Shown here: one piece after another, positions 24,475 through 35,534 of the stretch
Layout: each line of letters starts with the position of its first letter
Position numbering within the stretch: the first letter of the stretch is position 1
DNA from: Trichopria drosophilae
Lineage: Eukaryota; Arthropoda; Insecta; Hymenoptera; Diapriidae
Direction of reading: 5' to 3'
NCBI GenBank assembly: GCA_030407085.1
Contig: CM059585.1
Coordinates: forward strand, 110,783,501-110,847,500
DNA length: 64,000 nucleotides
Made by a program: the position numbers and the translations under genes
Notes under the pieces: generated by a model
Seen by the model: the letters and a program-made list of their open reading frames with translations, nothing else
Databases searched by the model: none
Told to the model about the DNA's origin: nothing

Positions 24475-24532
24475 GTGCAGTCTGCAGCGAAGGAGATGGA
24501 TATCGGAGCCACTTTTCTGCTGCAGACTGCAC
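24475..24532 (+). other. 3' UTR hairpin of the R4/Dong element
   Basis: GTGCAGTCTGCAGC (24475-24488) pairs perfectly with GCTGCAGACTGCAC (24519-24532) around a 30-nt loop. The second copy keeps the stem with one changed pair. A smaller stem AACCACT/AGTGGTT lies at 24421-24451. Structured 3' UTRs are what non-LTR reverse transcriptases recognise, so this is a candidate recognition site. Confidence 0.6.
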
Positions 24533-24697
24533 ACGTGGATTCTGGAGGGCCAAGGGAGGTTAGGGTTTTAGTCGGTAAACCTTGCCGATAACATCAAAGG
24601 TGAGGGAGTCCGACACACGGGGGGTACACAACATCTTCAACCCCCTATGGTGCCTAATGCATTTCCCCCCTCCGTCAAAAAAAAAAAAAATATATAA

Positions 24698-25727
24698 GGG
24701 GCCCAAAGGGAATGATGCGCAGAGATGACCTTCTCCTTCTTGAGATCAGCCGGCTTGAAATCCGAGACCGAGGGTTTTATCTTCGCGTGCCAGGATGGGG
24801 TCATCAATACCTTAGCGTACCACAAGAACATCTTACACCAGGCGGTACAGAGTACGCTTTGTAGATTTTGTAAATGTCATGCTGAGACACTAATGCATCT
24901 TTTGGCAGCATGTCCAATATATGCAGTTTCAGCATACATCGAACGTCACAACGCGGCTCTTCGAGTGCTGTATTACCATCTTCGCAGCACTTATGGTATT
25001 GATGCAACCCCAGTTTTGCCGTACGTCCCCACTGATATTGAATCCGTAGTCGGGAATGAGTCTTGCCGAATATACTGGAATTACTCATTCCCGACGAGCA
25101 GGCAAATATCAGCCAATAAGCCTGACATCGTCCTTGTTGACTTCGATGACAAATCCATCTACGTCATCGAGTTTTCTGCACCAGCAGAAACAAATATAGT
25201 CAGCAAAGAGGACGAAAAACGGATGAAATATCAGGAACTCCTGTTCGAGATTCGCAGGCTGTATCGAGGATTCAAAATCAAGCTCGTCGTGCTGATAATT
25301 GGAGTGCTGGGAGGAATGAGACCAACTTTCCTCCAAAACATCAAAAGCATTCCGGCCTGTCGAGAACATGCAAATTCCATCGCAGGCCGAATGCAGAAAG
25401 CAGTGCTACTGGGATCTCTCCGTCTACTGAGGTCACACGAGATCCTGTAACCACTTACCCAATGGTAGAGGGAGTGGTTACAGTTGCAAACGAAATGGCC
25501 CGGTGCAGTCTGCAGCGGAGGAGATGGATATCGGAGCCACTTTTCTACTGCAGACTGCACACGTGGATTCTGGAGGGCCAAGGGAGGTTAGGGTTTTAGT
25601 CGGTAAACCTTGCCGTTAACATCAAAGGTGAGGGAGTCCGACACACGGGGGGTTACACAACATCTTCAACCCCCTATGGTGCCTAATGCATTTCCCCCTC
25701 CGTAAAAAAAAAAAAAAAAAAAAAAAA
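24698..25727 (+). mobile_element. Second R4/Dong copy, internally deleted, in tandem
   Basis: It starts with the same 22 bp as copy 1 (GGGGCCCAAAGGGAATGATG and two more) and then jumps at 24719/24720 to sequence matching copy 1 from about 23691. About 2.9 kb is missing. The junction does not fit GT-AG splicing and shares a single G. It ends in a longer A-tract. TATATAA lies before it (24691-24697) and TAATATATAA after it (25728-25737). Confidence 0.88.
24725..25450 (+). CDS. Stand-alone zinc-knuckle/endonuclease frame of the deleted R4/Dong copy
   Basis: A 241-aa frame begins with an ATG (MTFSFLRS...) just after the deletion junction and includes the CCHC knuckle (CRFCKCHAET) and the full restriction-like endonuclease (KPDIVLVD, VIEFSAPAE). 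It has no reverse transcriptase. Compared with copy 1 it has only a handful of substitutions and lacks the nonsense codon. Whether it is translated is unknown; the open frame may simply be recent. Confidence 0.75.
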   Translation: MTFSFLRSAGLKSETEGFIFACQDGVINTLAYHKNILHQAVQSTLCRFCKCHAETLMHLLAACPIYAVSAYIERHNAALRVLYYHLRSTYGIDATPVLPYVPTDIESVVGNESCRIYWNYSFPTSRQISANKPDIVLVDFDDKSIYVIEFSAPAETNIVSKEDEKRMKYQELLFEIRRLYRGFKIKLVVLIIGVLGGMRPTFLQNIKSIPACREHANSIAGRMQKAVLLGSLRLLRSHEIL

Positions 25728-25736
25728 TAATATATA

Positions 25737-25758
25737 AACATACATACATACATACATT
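25737..25758. repeat. (CATA)n microsatellite
   Basis: About five ACAT units directly follow the target duplication of the R4/Dong pair. Confidence 0.75.
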
Positions 25759-25804
25759 TTCCAAATTGCTATTATTACCGGAATATTTCTAAAAAATTAT
25801 TTCT

Positions 25805-25958
25805 TTTTAACTCCGTGCGCGAAATTGAATTTCGCGCACTATTCTTAGTACGCGACGTATCCCATTTGCGCACTGCCATTCGCGCACTGAAATGAGTGCG
25901 CGAAGTACTTTGCACATTTAAATCAGTACGCGAAAAATTTCTCTCACGGAGTAAAAAA
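25805..25958. mobile_element. Small GC-rich MITE
   Basis: Inverted ends AACTCCGTG (25809-25817) and CACGGAGT (25945-25952) enclose repeated TGCGCGAA-type motifs in both orientations. The interior is much more GC-rich than the flanks. Confidence 0.55.
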
Positions 25959-26408
25959 AAATAGAATACGTTACACGTGCACCGTAGGTGACTTTCGCAC
26001 TCGTTACAGTCGTGCGCAAATCACCTACTTCGCGCACTTGTATCGTAATATACTATTATTACACTATTTTAAATTTTGAGTTAATAAAAGTGGCTTTTGG
26101 TAATAAAAATAATAAAAATATACATATAGATATTTTTATGTTTTCATTTAATTTTTGTTAATTTTTGTTAATAATTTGTTTTGTAATATCTTAGAATATA
26201 AGTATTGTATCTATTTCCAAGATCATGAGACTGTCTTCCAATCACATCCTGTCCGAAGCACTGCAACGGCAGGATGTTGCTTAAATTTGTCCACTGCTCT
26301 TGTGTGTCCAGGACAATAAACACAATTTCAATCCATCTATCTCTCGACATTTCTTTTTTTTAACGCGTAATTATGCTTTGTGATTAAAAATATCATATCA
26401 CAATATCA

Positions 26409-26687
26409 GAGTTAAAATAACGTCTCAAGGGCAAAAGTTGCAACTTTCATAATTCGCATTCTTTTATCAGTTAAAAATTTAATTTCAATATGAATTATTT
26501 GTTCAAATATGAAATTTCACTCGGTCTGAACAGCGTTGAATCTGCAACACTTACCGTTGAATTTTCAGCTGCAATGACACTCGAAGAGTTAAAATAACGT
26601 CTCAGGGGCAAAAGTTCTTTTCTCATTCTTTTATCAGTTAAAATTTTCATTTCAATATGAATTATTTGTTCAAATGTGAAATTTTAC
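26409..26687. repeat. Direct duplication of about 110 bp
   Basis: Unit 1 (26409-26520) and unit 2 (26586-26687) both run from GAGTTAAAATAACGTCTCA to TTGTTCAAATxTGAAATTT, with small indels and a 65-bp spacer. Confidence 0.7.
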
Positions 26688-26689
26688 GC

Positions 26690-27471
26690 GCCGTGGAGTG
26701 AAATCAACCCCACTCACACTTTGTATCTTTAGCAATAGTGTCGAACTGATGTAATGCGATGTGTGCTACGAGAACTCTCCGATGGAAACCAACAGAGTAC
26801 GCTAATACTGGCTTTGGATGTTCACCCAGCAAATGATAGTAATCTCATTTCAATTTTTTTCCCTTGTAAATCGAAATTTCTAGATTTGCCGAGAATTATA
26901 AAAAAAACAAATGCCTAGAGTACCTTAACGACGATATTTGCTTTCCTAGCAACCAGCCACGACCAGAACATTTCGAAACAAATATTTATAATTAAATATA
27001 ATTATAATAAACGGATGAAAACAAATGTTCTTGTTTTTTTAACGATTTTTAACCATTGTGCAGCCTGTCTGTTCTTTTTTAAATATTGTTATTTTATGGC
27101 AAATTTTATCTAATATTTTATTCAGATTTTTAATTCGTGGTATGTCTTTTAGTTTTCGAGTTATGAATTTTTTAAGTTGAACACCCCCGAAACTCGGACG
27201 TGCGCTTATTGGAAATGTAAATGTCGCCTTTTTCGACTCGCTATTCTATTCATATTTATTTTGTTCTTGGTAATTTATGTTTGAAAAACACTTTTTTTTA
27301 AGTTTGAAGCAGGAATTTGATGATACAATGATTTTAAAACTCGTGTAGATAAACGCAACTATAAGTAGACACTTTACGGCCGAGATATACTTTTTCAAAA
27401 AAAAAATTTGTGAAAATTCCATATGGCCGCCATTTTGAAAATATTCGGAATTTCGAAAAATTCCTTTACCA
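26690..27471. other. Non-coding, nothing recognised
   Basis: No coding or repeat structure that I can support. Confidence 0.4.
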
Positions 27472-27481
27472 CATTCATATG

Positions 27482-28108
27482 GTAGCACGTCTTTATTTCA
27501 CGGACAAATAATCACACGAGAAAATATCACGGACATTTGATCACATGTCAAATTATCACAATGATAAATGTCTCGCATAAAAATATCACAATGACAAAAT
27601 ATCACATTAATAAAATATCACACAATTAAAAATTTTCCGGTACAGCCATATTCATTTATGCATTATCAGAAGTAAGCGGAGTTCTGACTGGTTAGATTAG
27701 GTTAGTTTTAGGACAATCATATGCTTTTAGATATTATTGGGAGTGGGCAAAATTCTAAGTAGTTAGGTTAGGTTAGTTTCATGACGTTGCCATTTCTCTG
27801 TCTCTCCCATTTTAGTATACGAATCTTTATCTAAAATAATTCGCAACAATAACCAGGGTCAAATAGTCTGATGCCAAAAACGGCGGAGCCAAAATATCCG
27901 GGGCCAAACTGGGGGGACCAAAATGTCCTAACCCCAAAATGACGGCGACAAAAGACTAAAATGAATTTCCGTGTGTAACGTTCAAATTTGTGTGGACAGG
28001 TTTTTGGTCGCAGTGATATTTTTGTTTATGGTTATTTGTCCATGTGATATTTTGTCGTGTTCTATTCTATCGTGTGATTAGTTGTCATGTGAAATAAAGA
28101 CGTGGAGC
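27482..28108. mobile_element. Non-autonomous DNA transposon with 10-bp target duplication (Mutator-like?)
   Basis: Left end GTAGCACGTCTTTATTTCAC and right end (reverse complement GCTCCACGTCTTTATTTCAC) match at 17 of 20 positions. CATTCATATG flanks both sides (27472-27481 and 28109-28118). A 9-10 bp target duplication suggests a Mutator-like origin, though no transposase is present. The interior contains many AAATATCACA-type iterations near both ends. Confidence 0.75.
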
Positions 28109-28290
28109 CATTCATATGTATGCCAAGTAGTAAATTTTCTGCAATTTTTAACAAAATCGGAGATGTGATGCCAGATCGTGATCGATTTAGCGAACAATGA
28201 CTCATAGGGGAGGGTGGTCCTGAATTGACATAGTAAGCCATTTAGCCGAAAACTGAAAATAAATCGGATTTAATGACGCCGGTGAGTGCA

Positions 28291-30564
28291 TACACGGAAA
28301 AAAGTCCGCGCATATACAGTCAGGGCAGCGCGTGCGCTGGTAATAGTGATCCCGCCTTTCCGTATCAACAATGACCATGAGAGTACGGCGCTGTGAGCGC
28401 CTCTGGAAAGAACGAACCCTCTCCATTTAAATACGAGGCTGAGTGAGCATCAGTTTTTTTGAGTGCACACGAGCATCAAGATTCTCATTAGGGTTACCAG
28501 ACGTATTCAATTATAACCGGACGCTCTAACTCTAAAACAATGAGCTTCTACAAGAAAATGCTAAGAATGAGTTGTTTTGAAAAAGTAATTTATTTGATAA
28601 TAGGTGTATGAGAATCTATCATCCGGCGTTGCTTAATACATAGTTCATAATCATGTTGAATGCATCGATTGTCCGGATTAGTGACATGTTGGATGAAATA
28701 ATTTCACAATACTGATCCGGACAATCAATAGATTCAACATGATTATGAAAATAAAAATAAGTAATTAATTTTTTTTTTTTTTTTATTTATTAATTAACGG
28801 GCGGAATCGCCCTTTTTACATAATTTTTGCAATATTGTACTTAATTGTGTTAATTTTGCGAGAGCTGCAGATCGACTTACGAAGATGGCGCCATACTTCA
28901 CATTTGTGTATGAAATGTAGGACTGCAGAAACCTACACCAAGTACAGCGGCGGTCATGAGTCGATTTCCGCCAGATAAACAATATTTTCGAAACGTAAAC
29001 AAACAACGTGGCTCGTCTTACCAACAGCGAGCTGCTGCTTGAAAACGAAATCGAAAAATTGTTCACCGGACGGGGATCGAACTCACGACCTACGACTCCG
29101 TAGTCCAGTGCGTTAATCGCCTGAGCCACGAAGCCGATTATTTGATATAAAATTAATTTTCGTTTAATATTTTTGTTTGTGTGAGTCTTATATCCATGAA
29201 ATATGACAAATGAAAAGAAAGGAGTTTTACGCAAAAATGGAAACTTTTCCACAAACGTAAAATTAAACATATTCTTCAAAAATTATGTTTTTTTTTTACA
29301 CGGGTGAGCAAAATGTCGAGGAATTTTTTTTCAAAATTATAATTTATTTATGAAAAATTCTGAAAAAATTTGGTGTATTCACTTACGAATTCTACGAGTT
29401 TTTTGTCCTTTGCAATTTTTGCAAAAAGTTGATAGTTCTTTGGGGGAAAAAATCCTAAACTATAATATTTGAAATTCATTTCCTCGAAAACTATCAACTT
29501 TTCGAAAAAATTGCAAAGAACAAATAACTCTTACAATTCATCAGAGAATACACTACATTTTTTTCAGAATTTTTTGTAAATAAATTACAATTTTGACAAA
29601 AAGTTGAAAAAAAATTTCTCAAAATATCATCAAAAAATTTTGAAAAAATTCCACTATGTCGCTTGATGAATTTGAAGAACTTTTCATTTTAGGCATTTTT
29701 TTTTAAAGTTCGTAGTTTTTGAGTTAGAGCGTCCAGAAATTTCTCAAAGAAATTTTTATTGTTTACGCCATTTTGAGGTCGTTAGAATGATGTAGAGTAT
29801 AAAAGTAAAATTTTGTCTTAAAATTCAACTATTTTATGTACCATTATTCAAGGTTTCACCAAAATTCCAATATTCTAATAGCGCGAAAAAAATTGATAAG
29901 AATAAAAAATTCCCAATTTTTTGGAAATCTTTTTCATATTCTGCGCCATATTGGAATTTCTGATGGCTGAAACTCGACCTTCAAAAATCGAGCGACCTCG
30001 AAAATAGTAGGATACGTACCTGTCAATTGTTTTCAAATTTGATTTTGATACGAAACACTTGTTTGAAAATGAAGTATAAAAATTATCATTTCAGGCGTTA
30101 ATGGGTTAAACGGACAATCGATGCATTTGTCATATTTCATGGATATAAGACTCACACAAACAAAAATATTAAACGAAAATTAATTTTATATCAAATAAAT
30201 TACTTATTTTTATTTTCATAATCATGTTGAATCTATTGATTGTCCGGATCAGTTACATGTTGGATGAAATAATTTCTTATTAATTAAGTATTTACGCGGT
30301 GTGTTATTGTAAATACTTGGTTATTGTGAAATTATTTCATCCAACATGTCACTAATCCGGACAATCGATGCATTCAACATGATTATGAAATATGTATTAA
30401 GCAACGCCGAATGATAGATTCTCATGCACCTAATATCAAATAAATTAATTATTTGCTTAAAATTTTCTTATTTTCTTATAGAAGCTCATAGTTTTATAGG
30501 CGGGATCCCTATTACCAGCGCACGCGCTGCCCTGTCTGTATATGCGCAGACTTTTTTCCGTGTA
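28291..30564. mobile_element. Long foldback element nested in the composite
   Basis: The left arm starts ACACGGAAAAAAGTCCGCGC (28292) and the right arm ends with its complement, at 30564. Matching blocks include CAGCGCGTGCGCTGGTAATA, TTCATAATCATGTTGAATG and GACATGTTGGATGAAATAA. The left arm carries about 150 bp of extra sequence (28350-28500). The core (28780-30180) holds further inverted segments and a tRNA-derived SINE-like piece. Confidence 0.65.
29061..29136 (-). repeat. tRNA-derived SINE head, probably tRNA-Arg type
   Basis: Read on the minus strand it has an A-box region (GTGGCTCAGGCGATTAACGC), a CTACGGA loop as in tRNA-Arg(ACG), and a B box (GGTCGTGAGTTCGATCC at 29090-29074). The anticodon stem no longer pairs, so this is a SINE or degraded tRNA, not a working gene. 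Confidence 0.6.
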
Positions 30565-31539
30565 GTTGTGTACGGCGATCATTTCCCTACAATTCTTTAT
30601 CATTTAGAAAAATGTAGAGTGGCTTTTTCAATCCTAAAAAATTGCGAAGCGAAACATTACGTTTTGACGATTTCTTAAGTTAGTGGTCCTGAGTTGACAC
30701 CACTATGGTTCTGATTTGACACCCCTTCTTTTTTCGCTTGCATTTAGGAAAAATGCATATTTCTTGATTTTAAACAGAATGTGGACAAATTTAAACAATT
30801 TAGAAGAATAAAACACGAATTATTTGTTCATATTAGTTGAAAAAATCATTTCGATTACAATGTTGAAAATCATAGAACACATTAATAACATTATTTTTTT
30901 ATCTTAAGTTGAAAATAGAAAACCAGATTAAAGTTTTCGCCGCACATTTGCAGGACATCCCCAATTTAATTGCTGCTAATGCGCGCCGAATTTGCAAAAC
31001 ATCTCGCGGTGGTTTGGATTTAAAGCTGGCGTCCCATGTCTATATGAAGCGAAAACATCGAAATTCTAAAAACAATATATGAAAGAACGCAAAAAAAGCG
31101 TTAAGGACCATACGTTCGGTGGTGACTCAGGACCACTACGAATGTCTACACGTTTCACAATATTACGCAAACGAAACAAGTTTAATTAAAAAATCAATAG
31201 AATCTATCGGTTATTATATAGAATAAAGAAACAAATGCATTTTCTAAATCGGAATTTCGACGTAATTGCTTATCTGCAGCTTCTTCTGCGTGAAGATCGA
31301 AAATGAAATTCAGTTAAGTGTAAATAATAGATTCGTTCTCACGCTGCGTCTAACAAAGTTATGTGACAACTGTTTGCATAAATTATGCCTGTTCCTACTA
31401 ACACGTCATGCCATGAAACAATTGAACAGAGATTACATGCCATTTCTGTGAAATGACGGGGTGTCAACTCAACCCACAGTATCCACTCAAGACCACTCTC
31501 CCCCTACATATAAAACATGACAGCAATTCGGTAGGTGGA

Positions 31540-31612
31540 GCGGCGATGGCTCAGTTGGTAGAGTATCGCTTGGTAATCAGAAAACCCTGGTTCAATCCCG
31601 GCCTCTGCCATC
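31540..31612 (+). repeat. tRNA-like/SINE-like segment
   Basis: GATGGCTCAGTTGGTAGAGT gives an A-box-like block and GGTTCAATCCC (31589-31599) a clear B box at the right distance. The acceptor and anticodon stems do not pair well, so a tRNA-derived repeat is more likely than a functional tRNA. Confidence 0.5.
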
Positions 31613-32476
31613 TGTCATCGGGACACCTCTGTATTTGTTTAAGTGTCTATAGGAACGTTCCACTTAATTGGAATAAATTTATTTCGTCGATTATTGCAGA
31701 TATTTTTAAAAGTAAAGTAAAATGTGTCGAATTATTTTAACTATTTGAGTATTTACTTCACAATTATTGATGGAATTCGCTATAAGCTTTTTATTACGTT
31801 TCGTAACTATTTTTGTATAAAAGAAATTACGTAATTTTAGCAACAGTTATAGATTTTTAAATACAATTTCGTTTCTAATTGTAACTTCCAAATATTAATA
31901 AAACATTCAATTCTGTTTATTTTTGTGAGTATTATTTTAATCTAAAAAATTCTGCGAACATTTACAAATAACTTGTTCTGTTTTTTTTTACACATTTTCC
32001 TTTTTGTTGACATAATTTGATTTGATCTTTTTAATTACTATTGTAAGCTTTTTCTTTTTCTTGTGGTTTCCACGAGATGTAATATTTTTGCTCATTTTAC
32101 TTCTATTTTGAAAATCACATTTCAGGTTAGTCAGGCTGATCGACATTTCTGACAGTCATAATTCGAACCTGAGCTTTCTGGCGCGAGAACTGAATTACGC
32201 AGGTTAGCGATGCGTATTTTCTTCCTTTTGAAACATGGCGTTGGCTGATAGTGCTGCAGTTGTAATTTCTTCCCGACAATGGAGTATCTCGAGCTCTTAT
32301 TGGTTGACTTTAACTCTGAATAACTTGAAAACCCTAGTTGCAAATGAAAAAGTTGCTTGGAATTTAACGGAGAATATACCATTTCCCGCTGGGTTGTCAT
32401 TAGAGAATCACCCTGTATATGTATATATTAATAATAAATAGAAAGGTATGAAAGAGAATACACATTTCAAATTTGT

Positions 32477-33107
32477 TTATAATTGTATTTTCTCTAATTC
32501 AGTAATTAGTTCGTTGATTGGTCTAACAGCTACGACTTTTTTACATTTATCCATTTCGTATATGTACTTTTGTAAAAAGCACCACAAGTGCACTGACGCG
32601 ACAGGGTAGTCCATATTTAAAGAAAAATTTAATTGATAGCAATGATTAACCGCCTCAATGACGTTAGTAAAATCATACAGGTGATCCCCAAATAAAACAT
32701 GGCAGCATTCTAAATTATGTAAGGAGCCACAACAAATTATAAAAGGCGTCACTTGTAAATTGTACTGTGCAATTTTCTGCTTAACTTTGTCCTTAATGAT
32801 GTCAATGCTGTCGTGAAACTGAAAATTTCATAAAATGATAATTATAAAATATGTACGACGAGATAAGTAAACATAAAATATGGAAAATTATACACTTAGT
32901 ATAAGTGCATATAGTACGTATGGAAGCCTGCACGTATTCCTTTAAAATGAAATACTGCCTAAGTATCAATTTTACCTGGACATGCTGAATAAACGACTCA
33001 ATTATATCGCTGTTTACAGGTCTCCACTTGTTGTTACACTCTTTACTTTTAAACGTGTATTTTAATGTATGGCCCAGTAAGAAAAATGCTACACAATTTT
33101 TGTGGTC
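32477..33107 (-). CDS. Two-exon C-terminal fragment of an uncharacterised SAMD3-related family
   Basis: Exon 33107-32977 (acceptor TATTTTCAG, donor GTAAAA) joins in phase to 32818-32477 (acceptor AATTTTCAG). Motifs are NNKWRPVNSDIIESFIQHV, then VTPFIICCGS, HVLFGDHLYDF, CYQLNFSLNMDYP and LWCFLQKYIYEM. I recall the same order (W-x-P ... FIxHV ... PFI..xG ... Y.F ... YP...W.FxQKYIY) from a common multicopy arthropod and fish family with no known function. Upstream exons are not recognised, so this is probably a fragment. It shares a module with the gene fragment at 3.3-4.8 kb and shows the C-terminal segment that copy lacks. Confidence 0.5.
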
Positions 33108-33307
33108 TGAAAATAAATGTACTTTACATTTTCCATGGTAAAAACCAATCAAATCTAGTTCTAAAAAAAGCAATGATAAAATTTTTGTGATTTTCATAAA
33201 TTATGCCGAATTAAATTTTGTGAATAAGTAGATAGTTATATTTATGTACATGGGGCAGGAAGGACCCTTTTTAAAAATCTGAAAAACTTTATAAAAAATG
33301 TTCAATA

Positions 33308-33562
33308 TATGTGGACGTCCGTATGAAAAGGAATCACTTTGTCGGGCGCATTTTCCGAGATACTTAAAACTCAATAAATTTAATTTCATATTTCATGTAA
33401 GGTTGAATTCATGAATCATGCATCACGCGAGCAACCTTGAAGATTGTTCTTAAACCGTAACGAAAATTGTGGAAGTTTAAATTATAGTTAGAAATCTACG
33501 ATTATCTCAGGAATTCAAAATGGGCAAAGTGGTCCCTTTTCATGCGGACGTCCACATGTTAC
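33308..33562. repeat. Inverted repeat pair
   Basis: ATGTGGACGTCCGTATGAAA (33308 on) is mirrored near 33540-33560 (TTTCATGCGGACGTCCACAT). A second inverted pair (ATATAGTTGAAATTTTG / CAAAATTTCAACTATAT) spans 33571-33682. Both look like foldback remnants. Confidence 0.5.
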
Positions 33563-33726
33563 CTTTATGGCAATATAGTTGAAATTTTGACTATAGATCG
33601 GTTTCCTAATTTTTTTTATTTTGTTTTCAGGTCTATGATTTCATTGTAAACCGAACTAAAGCCAAAATTTCAACTATATTGACATAAGGGCTATATACTA
33701 AACATTATTTATGAATTTTTTTAGGA

Positions 33727-33905
33727 TTGCCCGCATAAACATTTGTCTACGAATCGGGTCCGAAACGGATCAGGGGCCCTCAGCCCGGAAGTATTCCGGA
33801 TCCGTTTCGGTTCAGGATGTTACACAACCTCGGATCCGAATCGGATCCGGAACCCGGAGGTCAGGCAATCGGCATCCGTTTCTGATCCGATCATGATTTT
33901 CATTC
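33727..33905 (+). repeat. GATC-rich dispersed repeat, copy 1
   Basis: It opens GCCCGCATAAACATTTGTC and is dominated by GGATCCG/CGGATC/GGATCAGG words and a TGTTACACAACCTCGGATCC block. It is far more GC-rich than the flanks. Related copies are at 35.0, 35.5, 37.6 and 39.7 kb. Confidence 0.65.
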
Positions 33906-34291
33906 GCATAGCTTTACCCGGTATAGGTCAGTCGAGGCTCTCTCTGTCTGTCTCTCTCTCGACTGGCTCAGTAGTAATTATAATAAATTTACAGCATGGA
34001 ATACAATACTTTATTAGTATAAAATGTATATTTTACAGAACTGTTATTTCAGAGACTATACATTTCAGGTGTCAAACTTTCAACGATTTATTTATATCCG
34101 ACATTTATTTATAATAATACTATACCTTCGAAACAGGTTTTCACTATTGAACACTGTATTATAACATAAATAATTTGGACTTTGTCGTATATTAGAATAT
34201 TATATTGTCGATTTTAGCTCAAAGTTGTTAGATATTTATGTTTTGACAAGTCACATATAGGTTATGTAATTACATACACATCAAGTAGTGT

Positions 34292-34771
34292 CCCAATAAA
34301 CGAGATCGTGTGCAAATATTTTCACTGATTTTCATTTTGCATTCGATTTGTTTCCAATTTCGAATGGAATGTAGCAAATTTGAATGCAGAATTAAACTTT
34401 TTCAAACGAATATATGCGCAATGTTAAGATTGAGGTTATGTACATCCGTTTGCATGCGAAAACGGCTAACTGTCGAATGAAAAAAATGTTCATTTTTCAT
34501 CCGATGTGATACGTTCTTTTGACATGATCTGCATAAAATGAATTGTATTTCATACGATTTCATTTGGCTTGGCATTCGATTTGCATTCGACATTTAGCCA
34601 TTTTCGCATGCAAACAGATGTACATAACCTAAATCTTAATACTGCGCATATATTCGTTTGAAAACGATTAATTCCGCATTAAAATTTGCTTAATTTCATT
34701 CGAAAGTGGAAACAAATCGAATTCAAGTAGAAAAACAATGAACATTTTTGCACACGATCTCGTTTATTGGG
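34292..34771. mobile_element. Foldback MITE, about 480 bp
   Basis: Ends CCCAATAAACGAGATCGTGT and ACACGATCTCGTTTATTGGG are exact inverted repeats and homology continues for about 190 bp into each arm. It lies between inverted copies 1 and 2 of the GATC-rich repeat. Confidence 0.75.
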
Positions 34772-34989
34772 GTGGTATAACCTAACGTGACGTAACGCTT
34801 GGTCCGATAAGGACCACTACACGTAAGACGTATATCCTTCGCCATAGCATTTCTTACGCTGACATCTAAGGTCGTTTCTTGTGTATTGGCCTTAATGCAA
34901 AAAAATATCAGACGTCTCATGTATGTTTTAATTCCTATGCGAAATTTCTTTCAGAATACAAAGGTAAACAAATCTATTAGAAATCCAAA

Positions 34990-35230
34990 TACGAATCGGA
35001 TCAGGGACGGATCCGGATTACCTGACCTACCGAGTAAACCTATATGTATATATGCAAAACCAAATCTGGGCCGGATCAGGAACAGATCCTGATTACCGGA
35101 CATCCGTATCCCGGGTCCGATACGGATCCGAGGTTGTGTAACATCCTGATCCGGCACAGATTAGGCGATCGGATCCGATCCTGAGCTAATCGTGGGGGTC
35201 AAATCAGGGAATGTTTATGCGGGTGTTTGT
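34990..35230 (-). repeat. GATC-rich dispersed repeat, copy 2 (inverted)
   Basis: It ends AATGTTTATGCGGGTGTTTG, the reverse complement of the opening of copy 1, and contains CGGATCCGAGGTTGTGTAAC. Copies 1 and 2 therefore form an inverted pair around the MITE at 34.3 kb. Confidence 0.65.
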
Positions 35231-35534
35231 CAGGCTTAAATTGTTTACGACTTTTTGACGATTTTATGATTTTTTAACCTCAGCGTGTAATAATACGTGA
35301 AAGCGGATATTTTCACAAGAAAGTCCACAAAAAAAATACAATATACAATAAATTAAACTTTGCGAGTACTAAAATTTATGTTGTCTACATGTACTCACAG
35401 CTTTTGGCTATGGCACGTAAATTGTCGTAATGTCGTACGACGCTGCCGCAGAAATTTTACTGTTTGAGGGAGCATCCACGTCTACGGCTATCTACGTGCG
35501 TTTGACTACGACAAGTGTCGTAATACGCTACTAC

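Larger units (their letters stand above)
20759..24690 (+). mobile_element. R4/Dong-clade non-LTR retrotransposon, near full length
   Basis: The element starts GGGGCCCAAAGGG immediately after the TAA microsatellite and ends in A14 (24677-24690). It has a 5' UTR of about 247 bp, one long ORF and a 3' UTR of about 255 bp. Insertion into TAA repeats, a single ORF and a C-terminal restriction-like endonuclease together fit the R4/Dong clade. It is far more GC-rich than its surroundings, suggesting recent arrival. Confidence 0.88.
28207..31504. mobile_element. Composite nested inverted-repeat element (about 3.3 kb)
   Basis: The outer termini are imperfect inverted repeats: GGGGAGGGTGGTCCTGA at 28207-28223 and TCAAGACCACTCTCCCC at 31487-31503. 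GGTCCTGA/TTGACAC motifs recur internally near 30684 and 31126. A second, longer inverted repeat (28291-30564) is nested inside. No transposase frame is visible. Confidence 0.55.

Noticed and set aside
24698..24740. Spliced origin of the short R4/Dong copy
   Set aside because: The junction leaves GCAG in the product and does not match a GT-AG removal; a deletion or template jump fits better.
27700..27780. Telomere-like TTAGG repeats
   Set aside because: Only a few GGTTAG words inside a MITE; no array.
31540..31612. Functional tRNA gene
   Set aside because: A and B boxes are good, but the anticodon and acceptor stems do not pair.
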